DNA of 64,000 nt from Pseudobutyrivibrio sp. YE44. Its GTDB lineage: Bacteria; Bacillota; Clostridia; Lachnospirales; Lachnospiraceae. The stretch covers positions 62,001-126,000 of the forward strand of contig NZ_FMXT01000001.1 in NCBI RefSeq assembly GCF_900104335.1. Direction: 5' to 3'. Below are positions 34,084 to 43,145 of this stretch, in pieces. A model generated the notes under the pieces. That model did not search any database. It was not told the DNA's origin and saw nothing but the letters and a program-made list of their open reading frames with translations. The position numbers and the translations under genes were made by a program. The first letter of the stretch is position 1, and every line of letters begins with the position of its first letter.

Positions 34084-35244
34084 ATGGCGAGAGATAGAGA
34101 GCTTGCGGCCTCTAGAAAGGAGGCGCGGAAGCGTAAAAAAATAAAACGACTTCTAAATTTTGATTATACCTTACTTTTGCTTATTATTTTTATCCTAGCA
34201 TTTGGACTTGTTATGCTTTACAGCACATCAGCTTACGCTGCATCCCTCAGACAGGGAAATTCTATTTACTACTTAAAACGACAATTACAGGCTGTTGGCC
34301 TTGGTTTTGTAGGAATGTTCTTTTCTACAAAAATAGATTATAGAAGATGGTCACCATTAGTATGGCCATTTTATATGGGTTCAGTATTTTTATGTGTTCT
34401 TGTTATTTTTGCAGGTGTTACCATCAACGAATCTTCCAGATGGTTAAGGGTTGGTCCTATTCAGTTCCAGCCATCAGAGCTTGCAAAAATTGCAGTTATT
34501 ATGCTTGTTGCACAAATCATAGATAGGGCACCAAAGGTACAGCGAAGCCTTAAGGGAACAGCAATAACCCTTGCTTTTGTTTTACCTGCCTTTCTTGTGG
34601 TTGGTTATAACAACCTTTCTACAGCTATCATCATTCTTGGAATCGCATTTGTTATGGTTTTTGTGGCATCTCCAAAGTTCGTTCAGTTTATTGGCGGTGG
34701 TGCGGCGGCACTTTTGTTGGTAGGCTTTTATATCACCACAGCTTCTTATCGTGCAGGTCGAGTGGATGCCTGGCTTCATCCTGAAAACCACATTAAAGAT
34801 GGTAAAGGATATCAGACACTTCAGGGCTTATATGCTATTGGACGAGGTGGTCTGTTTGGAAAAGGTCTTGGTGGCAGTATGCAAAAGTATATTGTGCCAG
34901 AAGCTCAGAATGATATGATCTTCTCCATTATTTGCGAAGAGCTTGGCGTGTTTGGCGCAGTATGTATTATTTTGTTATTTATTCTTTTGCTTTACAGATT
35001 GTTGTTTATTGCAAATCATGCCAAGGATATGTTTGGCTCTTATATATGCATTGGTATCATGGCTCATATTGCCCTTCAGGTGGTTTTAAATATTGCCGTT
35101 GTTACAAATTCAATGCCAAACACAGGTGTAACACTTCCACTCATAAGCTACGGTGGTACTTCTGTTGCAATTCTTCTCACAGAGCTTGGTTTGGCACTTA
35201 GTGTGTCAAAGAACATGGAATTTGAGGAGGATGATTATGAGTAG
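34084..35244 (+). CDS. ftsW: Septal peptidoglycan polymerase FtsW (SEDS family)
   Basis: The 386-residue protein has about ten membrane segments. FtsW polymerises glycan strands at the septum together with the cognate class B penicillin-binding protein. SEDS hallmarks present are GLVMLYSTSAYAA, RWLRVGPIQFQPSELAKIA, GKGLGGSMQKYIVPEAQNDMIF (broken here for length as GKGLGGSMQ and PEAQNDMIF) and a late PNTGVTLPLISYGGTS. GGGGGAG precedes the ATG. It overlaps ftsQ by eight bases. Position after mraY and before ftsQ supports FtsW rather than RodA. Confidence 0.94.
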   Translation: MARDRELAASRKEARKRKKIKRLLNFDYTLLLLIIFILAFGLVMLYSTSAYAASLRQGNSIYYLKRQLQAVGLGFVGMFFSTKIDYRRWSPLVWPFYMGSVFLCVLVIFAGVTINESSRWLRVGPIQFQPSELAKIAVIMLVAQIIDRAPKVQRSLKGTAITLAFVLPAFLVVGYNNLSTAIIILGIAFVMVFVASPKFVQFIGGGAAALLLVGFYITTASYRAGRVDAWLHPENHIKDGKGYQTLQGLYAIGRGGLFGKGLGGSMQKYIVPEAQNDMIFSIICEELGVFGAVCIILLFILLLYRLLFIANHAKDMFGSYICIGIMAHIALQVVLNIAVVTNSMPNTGVTLPLISYGGTSVAILLTELGLALSVSKNMEFEEDDYE

Positions 35245-36094
35245 AAGAAAGAGAAGACAAAGAAGGAAAAATATTTTTCTTGCCTTTATAGAATTTTTGC
35301 TTGGTCTGGTAATCCTTCTTGCAATAGCTGCGGTCTTTGCTTATTTCCTGTGTCCTATTAAAGAGGTAAAGGTTGAAGGAACAGATCTTTACACAAAGGA
35401 AGAAATTCAGGGCTACATCTTAGATGATGATTACTCGGGAAATGCAGTATATGCTTTTCTTAAAAATAAATTTTTCCCAAAGGGAGATGCAGAATTTATT
35501 GATTCCTTCCAGGTAAAAATAACAGGAATGAATTCAGTCACTATTGTCTGCAATGAAAAGAAGATTCTTGGTTACGTTGTAGGTGATGATGACAAATACA
35601 TATATTTCAACTATAACGGAAAAATAGTTGAAATTAGCGAAACCTTTGTAGATAGAGGTTATATGAAGGTGGAAGGTGTAACCTGTGAGAAGCCAGAGGT
35701 AGGCTCAAAGCTTTCCATTGGAAAGACACAGATGGGATATTTAACATCCCTGATTAAGATTCTTCATAAGAATGACTTAATGCCAAATGTTGTTTCCTAT
35801 GATGAGGATGGCCGAATCATATTATCCTATGATAATTACAACATTTCCTTAGGAAGTAGTGTTTATCTTGAGGAGAAGATTGATAGAGCCCTTAAGATAA
35901 TTCCTCAGCTGGAGGGCAGAAGCGGAACACTACATCTTGAAAACTATTCTAGTGCCAGCACAGATATTATTTTTGAGATGGATACCGATGCCCAGGAGCA
36001 ACCAGCTGAAGAAGGCGAAACAGAAGAAGCAGAGGGCGAGTCAAGTGAAGAAACTCCGTCAACAGAAAATACAGAAACTCCTGCTGGTGAGTAG
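35237..36094 (+). CDS. ftsQ: Cell-division protein FtsQ/DivIB
   Basis: Starting at the ATG at 35237 (MSRRKRRQRRKN), which has GAGGAGG just upstream, the product is 285 residues. A basic cytoplasmic N-terminus is followed by one membrane segment, then a POTRA domain beginning PIKEVKVEGTDLYTKEEI and a beta domain. The last 35 residues are very rich in Glu and look disordered. FtsQ bridges FtsL and FtsB in the divisome. The frame extends upstream to 35153 inside ftsW, but that part is out of frame with ftsW and not real. A terminator follows. Confidence 0.9.
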   Translation: MSRRKRRQRRKNIFLAFIEFLLGLVILLAIAAVFAYFLCPIKEVKVEGTDLYTKEEIQGYILDDDYSGNAVYAFLKNKFFPKGDAEFIDSFQVKITGMNSVTIVCNEKKILGYVVGDDDKYIYFNYNGKIVEISETFVDRGYMKVEGVTCEKPEVGSKLSIGKTQMGYLTSLIKILHKNDLMPNVVSYDEDGRIILSYDNYNISLGSSVYLEEKIDRALKIIPQLEGRSGTLHLENYSSASTDIIFEMDTDAQEQPAEEGETEEAEGESSEETPSTENTETPAGE

Positions 36095-36137
36095 GCTGAA
36101 ATCCTATAAGGTTTCACGGTTTCACAAGGGGGTATGG

Positions 36138-36175
36138 AATAAGCCACAGTCTATTACATTGTGGCTTATTTGTTA
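36138..36175 (+). terminator. Intrinsic terminator after ftsQ
   Basis: AATAAGCCACA and TGTGGCTTATT form a perfect 11-bp stem, followed by a short T-rich stretch. It separates the division operon from ftsZ. Confidence 0.75.
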
Positions 36176-36254
36176 TATTGGATTCATGAGGATAATACAA
36201 TATCTTGTTAGTAATTAGAACAACAAATATATATATTGTACTTGTCGGTATACT

Positions 36255-36387
36255 ATAATTTTTGTAATAAAATGCAATTTTTGATAAAAAACGGTTGATT
36301 AATGAACTAAAAAAATATAATATTATATATAGTATTTTGGTATTAGAGAATTTTTTCGACCTCCCTTAGAGGTTTAATAAAAGGAGG
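36255..36387 (+). promoter_or_regulatory. ftsZ upstream region: AT-rich promoter and possible ribosome-site hairpin
   Basis: TATAAT occurs near 36255 and again near 36317, but neither has a clear -35. Next to the start, ACCTC at 36359-36363 can pair with GAGGT at 36369-36373. Alternatively CCTCC at 36360-36364 can pair with the ribosome site GGAGG at 36383-36387. The two pairings exclude each other. I see nothing else in 36176-36395. Confidence 0.35.
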
Positions 36388-36395
36388 ATAAAGTT

Positions 36396-37616
36396 TTGAT
36401 TAACATTACGACTGATGAGACAGGGGCTCCTGTCAGAATCATTGTTGTTGGCGTCGGCGGAGCAGGCAACAATGCAGTAAAGCGTATGGTTGAAGAGGGT
36501 ATTGGGGGAGTTGAGTTTATTGGTATCAACACTGACAAGCAGGCACTTGATTTATGCAAGGCGCCTACTCTTTTAGCTATAGGTGAAAAAACAACAGGTG
36601 GAAAGGGCGCAGGCGCTAATCCAGAGGTTGGAATGAAGTCAGCAGAGGAGAGTGCTGAGGACATTTCAGCTGCTATTAAGGGCGCTGATATGGTGTTCAT
36701 CACATGTGGTATGGGCGGTGGCACAGGTACAGGTGCAGCTCCAGTAGTTGCTCGTATCGCTAAGGAACAGGGCATCCTTACTGTTGGTATCGTCACAAAG
36801 CCTTTCCAGTTTGAAGGAAAGCCACGTATGAACAACGCACTTAGTGGTATCGAAAGATTAAAGGAGAGCGTTGACACTCTTATCGTTATCCCTAACCAGA
36901 AGCTTGTTGAAATCTGCAACAAGTCAATGGGTATTGGCGAAAGCTTTAGAATGGCTGATGGTGTTTTACACCAGGCTGTTCAGGGTATCACTGATCTTAT
37001 CACTAAGAATTCACTTATCAACCTTGACTTCGCTGATGTTACTACAGTTATGAAGGACAAGGGCTTAGCTCACGTAGGTATCGGTTCTGCTAAGGGTGAT
37101 GAGAAGGCTCTTGAGGCTGTTAAGGCAGCTGTTGCTTCTCCACTTCTTGAGACAAGCATCCAGGGCGCAACAGATGTTATCGTTAATATCTGTGGTGATG
37201 TTGGACTTAACGATGCTAACGAGGCTACATCTTACGTACAGGATATGACAGGTGCAGATGCCAACATTATTCTTGGTATCACTGTTGATGAAAATATGGA
37301 CGACGAAGTATCTGTTACTGTTATCGCAACAGGTCTTGGCGAGCCAGCAGCTACACCAGGTATACGTACATCAGCTTCAGGCATGATGTATACTCAGACT
37401 AGACCATCTAGTGCAGAGTTACTTTCAAGCATGCAGCGTACAGCAGCTCCAGCTAGCCAGTCAGGTGTTACAAACACACCACCAGTTGTTAACAGAACAG
37501 TTACACCAGCTCCTTCACCACTTCAGAAGGTGGCTGCTCCAGCTGCTCCTACAGAGAGCACTGTTCCAGAGCTCAACATTAAAATGCCAGATTTCATGAG
37601 CTCAATGAAAAAGTAA
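36396..37616 (+). CDS. ftsZ: Cell-division GTPase FtsZ
   Basis: The 406-residue tubulin homologue polymerises into the Z-ring at midcell. The start is a TTG at 36396 with AAAGGAGG eight bases upstream; translation begins [15 protein letters not shown]. Diagnostic parts are [24 protein letters not shown], the tubulin signature [15 protein letters not shown] and [11 protein letters not shown] with the synergy-loop aspartate. The C-terminus has a Pro/Ala/Thr-rich linker of about 85 residues and ends with the partner-binding peptide [14 protein letters not shown]. It has its own terminators before and after, so it is expressed apart from the dcw operon. Confidence 0.98.
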   Translation: MINITTDETGAPVRIIVVGVGGAGNNAVKRMVEEGIGGVEFIGINTDKQALDLCKAPTLLAIGEKTTGGKGAGANPEVGMKSAEESAEDISAAIKGADMVFITCGMGGGTGTGAAPVVARIAKEQGILTVGIVTKPFQFEGKPRMNNALSGIERLKESVDTLIVIPNQKLVEICNKSMGIGESFRMADGVLHQAVQGITDLITKNSLINLDFADVTTVMKDKGLAHVGIGSAKGDEKALEAVKAAVASPLLETSIQGATDVIVNICGDVGLNDANEATSYVQDMTGADANIILGITVDENMDDEVSVTVIATGLGEPAATPGIRTSASGMMYTQTRPSSAELLSSMQRTAAPASQSGVTNTPPVVNRTVTPAPSPLQKVAAPAAPTESTVPELNIKMPDFMSSMKK

Positions 37617-37633
37617 TATTATAAAGAATTCTT

Positions 37634-37663
37634 AAGCACCGCGGTTATGCGGTGCTTTTTTAT
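37634..37663 (+). terminator. Intrinsic terminator after ftsZ
   Basis: AAGCACCGC and GCGGTGCTT flank GGTTAT and are followed by a T-run. Confidence 0.9.
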
Positions 37664-37745
37664 TGTAAAAGTGCTACAGTATAACATATTGTTGTTTGAT
37701 TAGGTAAAGTCTGCAATATGTGTAATACAATTTTGGAGGAATGAA

Positions 37746-38609
37746 ATGAAAAAATTATCAGTATTATTATTGGTTACTGTATTATCTTTTTCTATTATTG
37801 GATGCAGTGCCAAAGAGGAGTTAACAGGAGCTGCTGAAGAAATAAATGGAGCTGCAGAGGATTTAGGCGGTCCAGATGATTCTGAAGCAGATTTAACTTC
37901 TTCAGCAGATGTAGATGAGTATGCATCTGAAATTGACACAGAAGTAAATGATATTATCATGAACTCAGAAGATTTAACCTCTGAGCTAGAGTCACTTGTT
38001 GAGTTAGAAGATAAGTGGCGTGATAAGGTTGGTAATTGTCAGACACAGACCGAGATGAATTCTCTATGTGACTCAGTAAGATTAATTTGGCAGATTGAAA
38101 GTGACAGCCTTATGTCCAGAATAGAGGTGGCTGACAAGAGTCTTTATGATGCTGCAGTTGCCACTGAATGGGAAAAGTATGTTGATACAATGGCAGATAG
38201 AATGACATATTTATATGAAGGTGGTTCTATCTACAGCATGATGTGGACATATAATGCAGCTGATCGTTATAAGGAAAATGCTTTCGGGTTGGCTAGCACC
38301 TTAGCAGATCTTAATGGTGAGGTTGCTTTTATGTTACCAGAGAGAAAGAATGCTTGTGGATACTACGGTGATTATACAAGTGACAGCTACCTTATTATAA
38401 ATGAGGGAATGGAAAGCGGCACATTTGACGTGTTAGTTCATGTTGATGATAAAACAGAATTCTCAGGAACAGCTGAAGTGACAAATGATGATGTTCAGGA
38501 GCTTACCTACACAGGCGAGGATGGAACAACAGGTTCCCTTAGCTGTTGGGCTCTTGGTGCCACACTCACTACAGATACACAGACCTACGATTTTACAGGT
38601 CGTTATTAA
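37746..38609 (+). CDS. Putative lipoprotein of unknown function
   Basis: The 287-residue product has a lipoprotein signal peptide ending FSIIGC-SAKEE, with the lipid-modified Cys at about residue 20. A Glu/Asp-rich linker (residues 21-60) is followed by a helical region and then a beta-rich C-terminal domain (about 195-287) with YLIINEGMESGTFDVLVHV. I do not recognise the family. GGAGGAATGAA precedes the ATG. It is flanked by terminators, so it is monocistronic. The Lgt encoded at 27728 would lipidate it. Confidence 0.8.
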   Translation: MKKLSVLLLVTVLSFSIIGCSAKEELTGAAEEINGAAEDLGGPDDSEADLTSSADVDEYASEIDTEVNDIIMNSEDLTSELESLVELEDKWRDKVGNCQTQTEMNSLCDSVRLIWQIESDSLMSRIEVADKSLYDAAVATEWEKYVDTMADRMTYLYEGGSIYSMMWTYNAADRYKENAFGLASTLADLNGEVAFMLPERKNACGYYGDYTSDSYLIINEGMESGTFDVLVHVDDKTEFSGTAEVTNDDVQELTYTGEDGTTGSLSCWALGATLTTDTQTYDFTGRY

Positions 38610-38637
38610 TCTAGGAATATAAATACTAGTTATTTAT

Positions 38638-38675
38638 GGAGTCAGTCCTAAGTTGGACTGGCTCCTTTTTATATT
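38638..38675 (+). terminator. Intrinsic terminator after the lipoprotein gene
   Basis: GGAGTCAGTCC and GGACTGGCTCC flank TAAGTT and are followed by TTTTT. Confidence 0.9.
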
Positions 38676-38795
38676 TCATAGCTTTATCACAGAAAAGGCA
38701 CAGTTATTAGTTTTTTTTGAGTTATCATTTAGTTTAGATTTAGGAGTATTATGTGGATTTATAATTTTAATACAATAATCTAAAAGAGGTGTGCT

Positions 38796-40823
38796 ATGTC
38801 TAAAGAAAAGAAAGAAAAGAAAATTAAGGCAAATGGAAGCGTTAGTGTTTCTAACAGCGTAAAGGCTAAGCTTATTGTTTCCATGCTTTCAGTTGCTGCA
38901 ATTCCGCTTTTAATTGCTATTATTGTTAGTTATATTACATCTACCACCAAGGCGAAGGCTGATGCAATTGATAGCTTGGAATGGCAAACCTGGTATGTTG
39001 AGTCACAGATTCAGGTAGTGTTCGAAAACAATAAATCTGCCATTACATCCTTTGCTGAATCACCTACAACTATATCCTTTATGAAGGGTGAGGATGTAGA
39101 TGTTAAAGATATAAAGGAGCAGATGCATTCTATCGATGAGAATTTAGGGGATGGAAATGTTTTGGTGCTTACAAATACCGATGGTCAGATGGTCCTTCGT
39201 GATGATGATGGTGATTTGACAGATATTTCTCATCGTGACTTTTGGAAGGAAGCAATGGCCGGAAACTTTAATGTTTCCAATGTAATTGTAAGTAATTCCA
39301 CAGGCAAGCGAAGCATCAGTATGGCTGCGCCTATTATTGATCCTGAAACAAATAAGATTATTGGTACCTGCCATAGAAATTATAGTCTTACAAGCTTCCA
39401 TGAGATTTTGGATACCGAATGTGACAATGGTTATATGGTAGATAGAGACGGTATTTTAGCTGCTCATTCAGATTGGGATATTACAGCTGATGATGAACCT
39501 ATAGATTGTAGTAGTAGCCCTTATATGCATTTGGATGCAGATGAAATAGAAGGTACCTATTTATCAAATGAATTAGGTTATTCAGCGTATACCTCTTTTG
39601 CTGTAGATAAACTTTCTGGATATGTTTTCTGTTTGAATGTTGCTGAGGATACAATACTTTCATCAGCTAGAAAAGCAGTTATGGTAGTAATTGCCATAGG
39701 TGTTGTCCTTTTGATTATTGTTTTTATTTTCTCTCTTATTTTGGCAAACGGCTTTACAAAACCTATTCTTGCTGTTAACCAGTCTTTATCAGGGCTTGCA
39801 GATGGTTCCTTCAGTAAGATAGAGGAATTTACAAATCGTAAAGACGAATTTGGACAGATTGTTAATAATACAAACACGGTTATAGAAAAGCTAAATGAGA
39901 TAGTAGGTCATATTAAGGAGTCAGCCCATACTGTTGGAGATTCTGCTGAGGAACTTTCAGATATGGCCAATCAGATAGCTGCCACAACAGATGGAGTTTC
40001 AAATTCTGTTCAGGAAATAGCCACAGGAGCCATTCAGCAGGCTGAGGAGATTCAACAGGCAGCAGAAAATGTTGGTAAGATTACTGATGCAGTAGGTGGT
40101 GTTCAGAATTCCACAAATGATATGGAAAGCTTAGCAGCCAGAATGAAGGAGGCTTCTGAAGCATCTAGCAAATCACTTCTTACTCTTCAGAAATCAAGTA
40201 GTGAGATGACCGATAAGATTGAGGATATCGCAAGAACAATCGGTGAAACCCAAAAGGCGGTTAATGACATTAATGTGAGCGTTGAGGGTATTTCTGGTAT
40301 TGCATCCCAGACAAATCTTCTTTCTCTTAATGCATCTATTGAGGCGGCTCGAGCAGGCGAGGCAGGAAAGGGCTTTGCAGTTGTTGCTGAAGAGATTAGA
40401 AAGCTTGCTGATGATTCTGATCATATGGCCCAGGAAATCAGAGAGGTTATGGATGTTCTTTTAAGAGAGGCTGAACTTGCAGTTACTGCAGCAAGTCAGG
40501 TTAAACAAGGAAATATCGAGCAGCAGGAGGCTTTAGGAGAAACCTTAGAATCAGTAAATGGCATGCTTGCAGATATTGAAGAGACAGTAATTGGTGTCAA
40601 GAAGATTTCTGGTGGAGCTAATGTCTGCGTAGAATCCAATGATATTGTCTCTGAAGCTATGTCATCATTGTCAGCTATTTCAGAAGAGAATGCTGCATCC
40701 TCTGAGACCACAGGTGCTTCAGTTCAGGAGCTTTCAGCAACGGTTTCAAGCCTTGCAGATTCTGCCAATAGTTTGAAGAACATTTCAATGCAACTTAACG
40801 ATGAAATGAAATTCTTCAAATAA
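38796..40823 (+). CDS. Methyl-accepting chemotaxis protein with dCache-like sensor
   Basis: The 675-residue chemoreceptor has an N-terminal membrane segment ([19 protein letters not shown]). A large extracytoplasmic region at about 55-285 is consistent with a double-Cache sensor ([18 protein letters not shown], then [16 protein letters not shown]). A second membrane segment at about 290-315 and a HAMP domain follow. The cytoplasmic signalling coil has its tip at [40 protein letters not shown]. No CheA or CheW is nearby. The ligand is unknown; Cache receptors often bind amino acids or organic acids. The single-domain CheY at 13334 could be one of its outputs. Confidence 0.93.
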   Translation: MSKEKKEKKIKANGSVSVSNSVKAKLIVSMLSVAAIPLLIAIIVSYITSTTKAKADAIDSLEWQTWYVESQIQVVFENNKSAITSFAESPTTISFMKGEDVDVKDIKEQMHSIDENLGDGNVLVLTNTDGQMVLRDDDGDLTDISHRDFWKEAMAGNFNVSNVIVSNSTGKRSISMAAPIIDPETNKIIGTCHRNYSLTSFHEILDTECDNGYMVDRDGILAAHSDWDITADDEPIDCSSSPYMHLDADEIEGTYLSNELGYSAYTSFAVDKLSGYVFCLNVAEDTILSSARKAVMVVIAIGVVLLIIVFIFSLILANGFTKPILAVNQSLSGLADGSFSKIEEFTNRKDEFGQIVNNTNTVIEKLNEIVGHIKESAHTVGDSAEELSDMANQIAATTDGVSNSVQEIATGAIQQAEEIQQAAENVGKITDAVGGVQNSTNDMESLAARMKEASEASSKSLLTLQKSSSEMTDKIEDIARTIGETQKAVNDINVSVEGISGIASQTNLLSLNASIEAARAGEAGKGFAVVAEEIRKLADDSDHMAQEIREVMDVLLREAELAVTAASQVKQGNIEQQEALGETLESVNGMLADIEETVIGVKKISGGANVCVESNDIVSEAMSSLSAISEENAASSETTGASVQELSATVSSLADSANSLKNISMQLNDEMKFFK

Positions 40824-40838
40824 TTGTTTAGAAAGTTG

Positions 40839-40867
40839 TTGACACCATAATTGTGAAGTGATATATT
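40839..40867 (+). promoter_or_regulatory. Promoter of the trp operon leader
   Basis: TTGACA at 40839-40844 and TATATT at 40862-40867 are exactly 17 bp apart. The start would be near 40875, at the 5' end of the T-box. Confidence 0.85.
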
Positions 40868-40874
40868 TACTACA

Positions 40875-41164
40875 ACTTAATTCAATACTTTAAACCGATG
40901 AAGGAGAGGAGTACCTCTTCATGATTCATAAGAGAGAGCTGCGATGGTGGGATGCAGTATGATAGTGATTTGGGAATGGACTCCTGAGGGCGTGAGGAAA
41001 TGACGAAAGTCAAAGTATTGCACGACGGAAGACACTCGTTAGTTGTCAGGGATATGTTGGTATCCTGTTAAGCGCATAGCAAAGGCTATGAATTCAAGGT
41101 GGCACCGCGGAATAGAATTTTCGTCCTTGATAAGAGCGTAAGCTCTTATCAAGGACTTTTTTTA
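40875..41164 (+). promoter_or_regulatory. T-box riboswitch, tryptophan-specific
   Basis: The leader senses uncharged tRNA and switches between antiterminator and terminator. The T-box sequence AAGGTGGCACCGCGG is at 41096-41110. The terminator is TCCTTGATAAGAGC...GCTCTTATCAAGGA at 41124-41155, followed by eight T. In stem I, GGGAA-TGG-ACTCC places a TGG specifier at 40977-40979, followed by the usual A. This fits tRNA-Trp and the trp genes downstream. Confidence 0.93.
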
Positions 41165-41213
41165 TATCCGTTCAGACAATCTTGTCTTTGTTTTAACAGG
41201 GAAATTTAAGTGA

Positions 41214-41299
41214 GCCAGTAGGCAACAAGCTCTTAGGTTACTCAAGCGAACCTTTCTATGGTGAGCGGAGTAACACTAAGGCTTGTAGCCGTAACTGGC
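41214..41299 (+). repeat. Structured intergenic repeat B, copy 4, between T-box and trpD
   Basis: The shortest plus-strand copy, closed by GCCAGT and ACTGGC. It keeps GGCAACAAGCTCTTAG, TTACTC/GAGTAA, CAAGCGAA...TGAGCGG and CTAAGGCTTGTAGCCGTAAC, with an inner ACC/GGT pair where copy 1 has AGC/GCT. It lies inside the trp transcript, ending 10 bp before the AAGGAGGAG of trpD, and could affect translation or RNA stability. Confidence 0.85.
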
Positions 41300-41325
41300 G
41301 GATTAAAGGATAAAGGAGGAGAAAC

Positions 41326-42393
41326 ATGATAAAAGAAGCAATTGTAAAAATCGTTAATAAGGAAGACCTCACATACGATGAGGCATACGCAGTGATGAAC
41401 GAGATTATGAATGGTGATACATCTCAGACACAGAACGCAGCCTTCCTGGCAGCCCTTTCAACAAAGAGTGCAAAGGCTGAGACAACTGATGAGATTGCAG
41501 GCTGTGCCGCAGCAATGAGAGAGCATGCAACTAAGGTTGAGACAGGAATGGATGTATTCGAAATCGTAGGTACAGGTGGAGACAACGCACATAGCTTCAA
41601 CATTTCAACAACCTCTGCTCTTATAGCAGCAGCTGGTGGAATGAAGGTGGCAAAGCACGGTAATCGTGCAGCATCTTCTCTTTGTGGAACAGCAGATTGC
41701 TTGGAGGCTCTTGGCGTTAATATTAAGCAGGATCCTGAAAAGTGTGTGGAGTTGTTAGATAAAGTTGGAATGTGTTTCTTCTTTGCTCAGAAGTATCACA
41801 CTTCAATGAAGTATGTAGGAGCCATTAGAAAAGAGCTTGGATTTAGAACAGTGTTCAATATTTTAGGACCTCTTACAAATCCAGCAACACCAACAATGCA
41901 GCTTCTTGGTGTATATGATGAATATTTGGTGGAGCCACTTGCTCGAGTTCTTACAAGCCTTGGTGTTAAGCGTGGAATGGTTGTTTATGGTATGGACAAG
42001 CTAGATGAGATTTCCATGAGTGCTGAAACAAAGGTGTGTGAAATCAATAATGGCGAGTACAAAACTTATACTATTAAGCCAGAGGACTTTGGATTTAATA
42101 AGTGTACAAAGGATGATTTAAAAGGTGGCACACCTGAGGAAAATGCAAAGATAACCAGAGAAATATTAAAGGGTGCTAAGGGGCCAAAGAGAGATGCAGT
42201 TTTAATGAACGCAGGTGCTTCACTTTATATTGGAGGAAAGGCAGAAAGCTTTGAGGCTGGTATTAAGTTGGCAGCAGAAATCATAGATTCAGGAAAAGCA
42301 TTTGAGACACTTGAGAAATTTATTCTTGTAAGCAACCAGATTAAGGAAGACGAAAATGATGAACATCTTGGAAGAAATAGCGGAGTATGCTAA
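41326..42393 (+). CDS. trpD: Anthranilate phosphoribosyltransferase
   Basis: The 355-residue enzyme joins anthranilate and PRPP, the second step of tryptophan synthesis. Conserved parts are [20 protein letters not shown] (PRPP loop), [56 protein letters not shown] and [23 protein letters not shown] precedes the ATG. It is the first structural gene after the T-box, where trpE would usually be. The end overlaps trpC by 38 bp in another frame; the last 15 or so residues are an extension unlike the family. Confidence 0.96.
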   Translation: MIKEAIVKIVNKEDLTYDEAYAVMNEIMNGDTSQTQNAAFLAALSTKSAKAETTDEIAGCAAAMREHATKVETGMDVFEIVGTGGDNAHSFNISTTSALIAAAGGMKVAKHGNRAASSLCGTADCLEALGVNIKQDPEKCVELLDKVGMCFFFAQKYHTSMKYVGAIRKELGFRTVFNILGPLTNPATPTMQLLGVYDEYLVEPLARVLTSLGVKRGMVVYGMDKLDEISMSAETKVCEINNGEYKTYTIKPEDFGFNKCTKDDLKGGTPEENAKITREILKGAKGPKRDAVLMNAGASLYIGGKAESFEAGIKLAAEIIDSGKAFETLEKFILVSNQIKEDENDEHLGRNSGVC

Positions 42394-43144
42394 AGAGCGT
42401 GTAGCTCAGGCAAAAGCGAATAAATCCTTAGAAGAAGTTAGAAAGGAAACCTTTGGCATTAGTAAAGGAAAATTTGAATTTGAAAATGCTTTGATAGCCG
42501 GAGATGTTTCCTTTATCTGTGAATGTAAAAAGGCGTCTCCTTCAAAGGGAATTATTGCTGAGCACTTTGATTATCTTCAGATTGCTAAGGATTATGAAAA
42601 GGCTGGAGCGGATTGCATATCTGTACTTACAGAACCAAAGTGGTTTTTAGGACAGGATGCTTACCTTAAGGAAATTGCAGCTACAGTAAATATTCCAGTT
42701 CTAAGAAAGGATTTTGTGGTGGATGAATATATGATTTATGAAGCCAAAATCTTAGGAGCAAAGGCAGTACTTCTTATTTGTTCCCTTCTTAGTGAAAGTC
42801 AAATCGAGGAATATATAGCTATCTGCGATGAACTTGGAATGTCAGCTTTGGTGGAAGCCCATGATGAGTTGGAGGTTCAGAAAGCAATTAGAGCAGGAGC
42901 TAGAATCGTCGGAGTTAACAATAGAAATCTTAAGGATTTCTCAGTTGATACCAGAAATAGTGTAAGACTTAGAAATATGATTCCTGGAGATATCTTATTT
43001 GTATCAGAAAGCGGTATTACAGGCCCTGAGGATATAAAGGGACTGAGAGAAGCAGGAGTGGATGCAGTTCTTATTGGTGAAACCTTAATGAGAGCAGCAG
43101 ATAAAAGTCAAAAACTAGCAGAACTTAAAGGAAAGGAAAATTGA
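42356..43144 (+). CDS. trpC: Indole-3-glycerol phosphate synthase
   Basis: The 262-residue TIM-barrel enzyme makes indole-3-glycerol phosphate. It contains [16 protein letters not shown] (substrate Lys), [57 protein letters not shown] and [13 protein letters not shown]. Two ATG codons lie side by side at 42356 and 42359 inside the end of trpD, with AAGGAAG upstream; either may be used. The overlap indicates translational coupling. It is followed after one base by the fused trpFB gene. Confidence 0.96.
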   Translation: MMNILEEIAEYAKERVAQAKANKSLEEVRKETFGISKGKFEFENALIAGDVSFICECKKASPSKGIIAEHFDYLQIAKDYEKAGADCISVLTEPKWFLGQDAYLKEIAATVNIPVLRKDFVVDEYMIYEAKILGAKAVLLICSLLSESQIEEYIAICDELGMSALVEAHDELEVQKAIRAGARIVGVNNRNLKDFSVDTRNSVRLRNMIPGDILFVSESGITGPEDIKGLREAGVDAVLIGETLMRAADKSQKLAELKGKEN

Positions 43145-43145
43145 T

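Noticed and set aside
35153-35236. An upstream extension of ftsQ
   Set aside because: It lies inside ftsW in another frame; the ATG at 35237 has GAGGAGG upstream and a normal FtsQ N-terminus.
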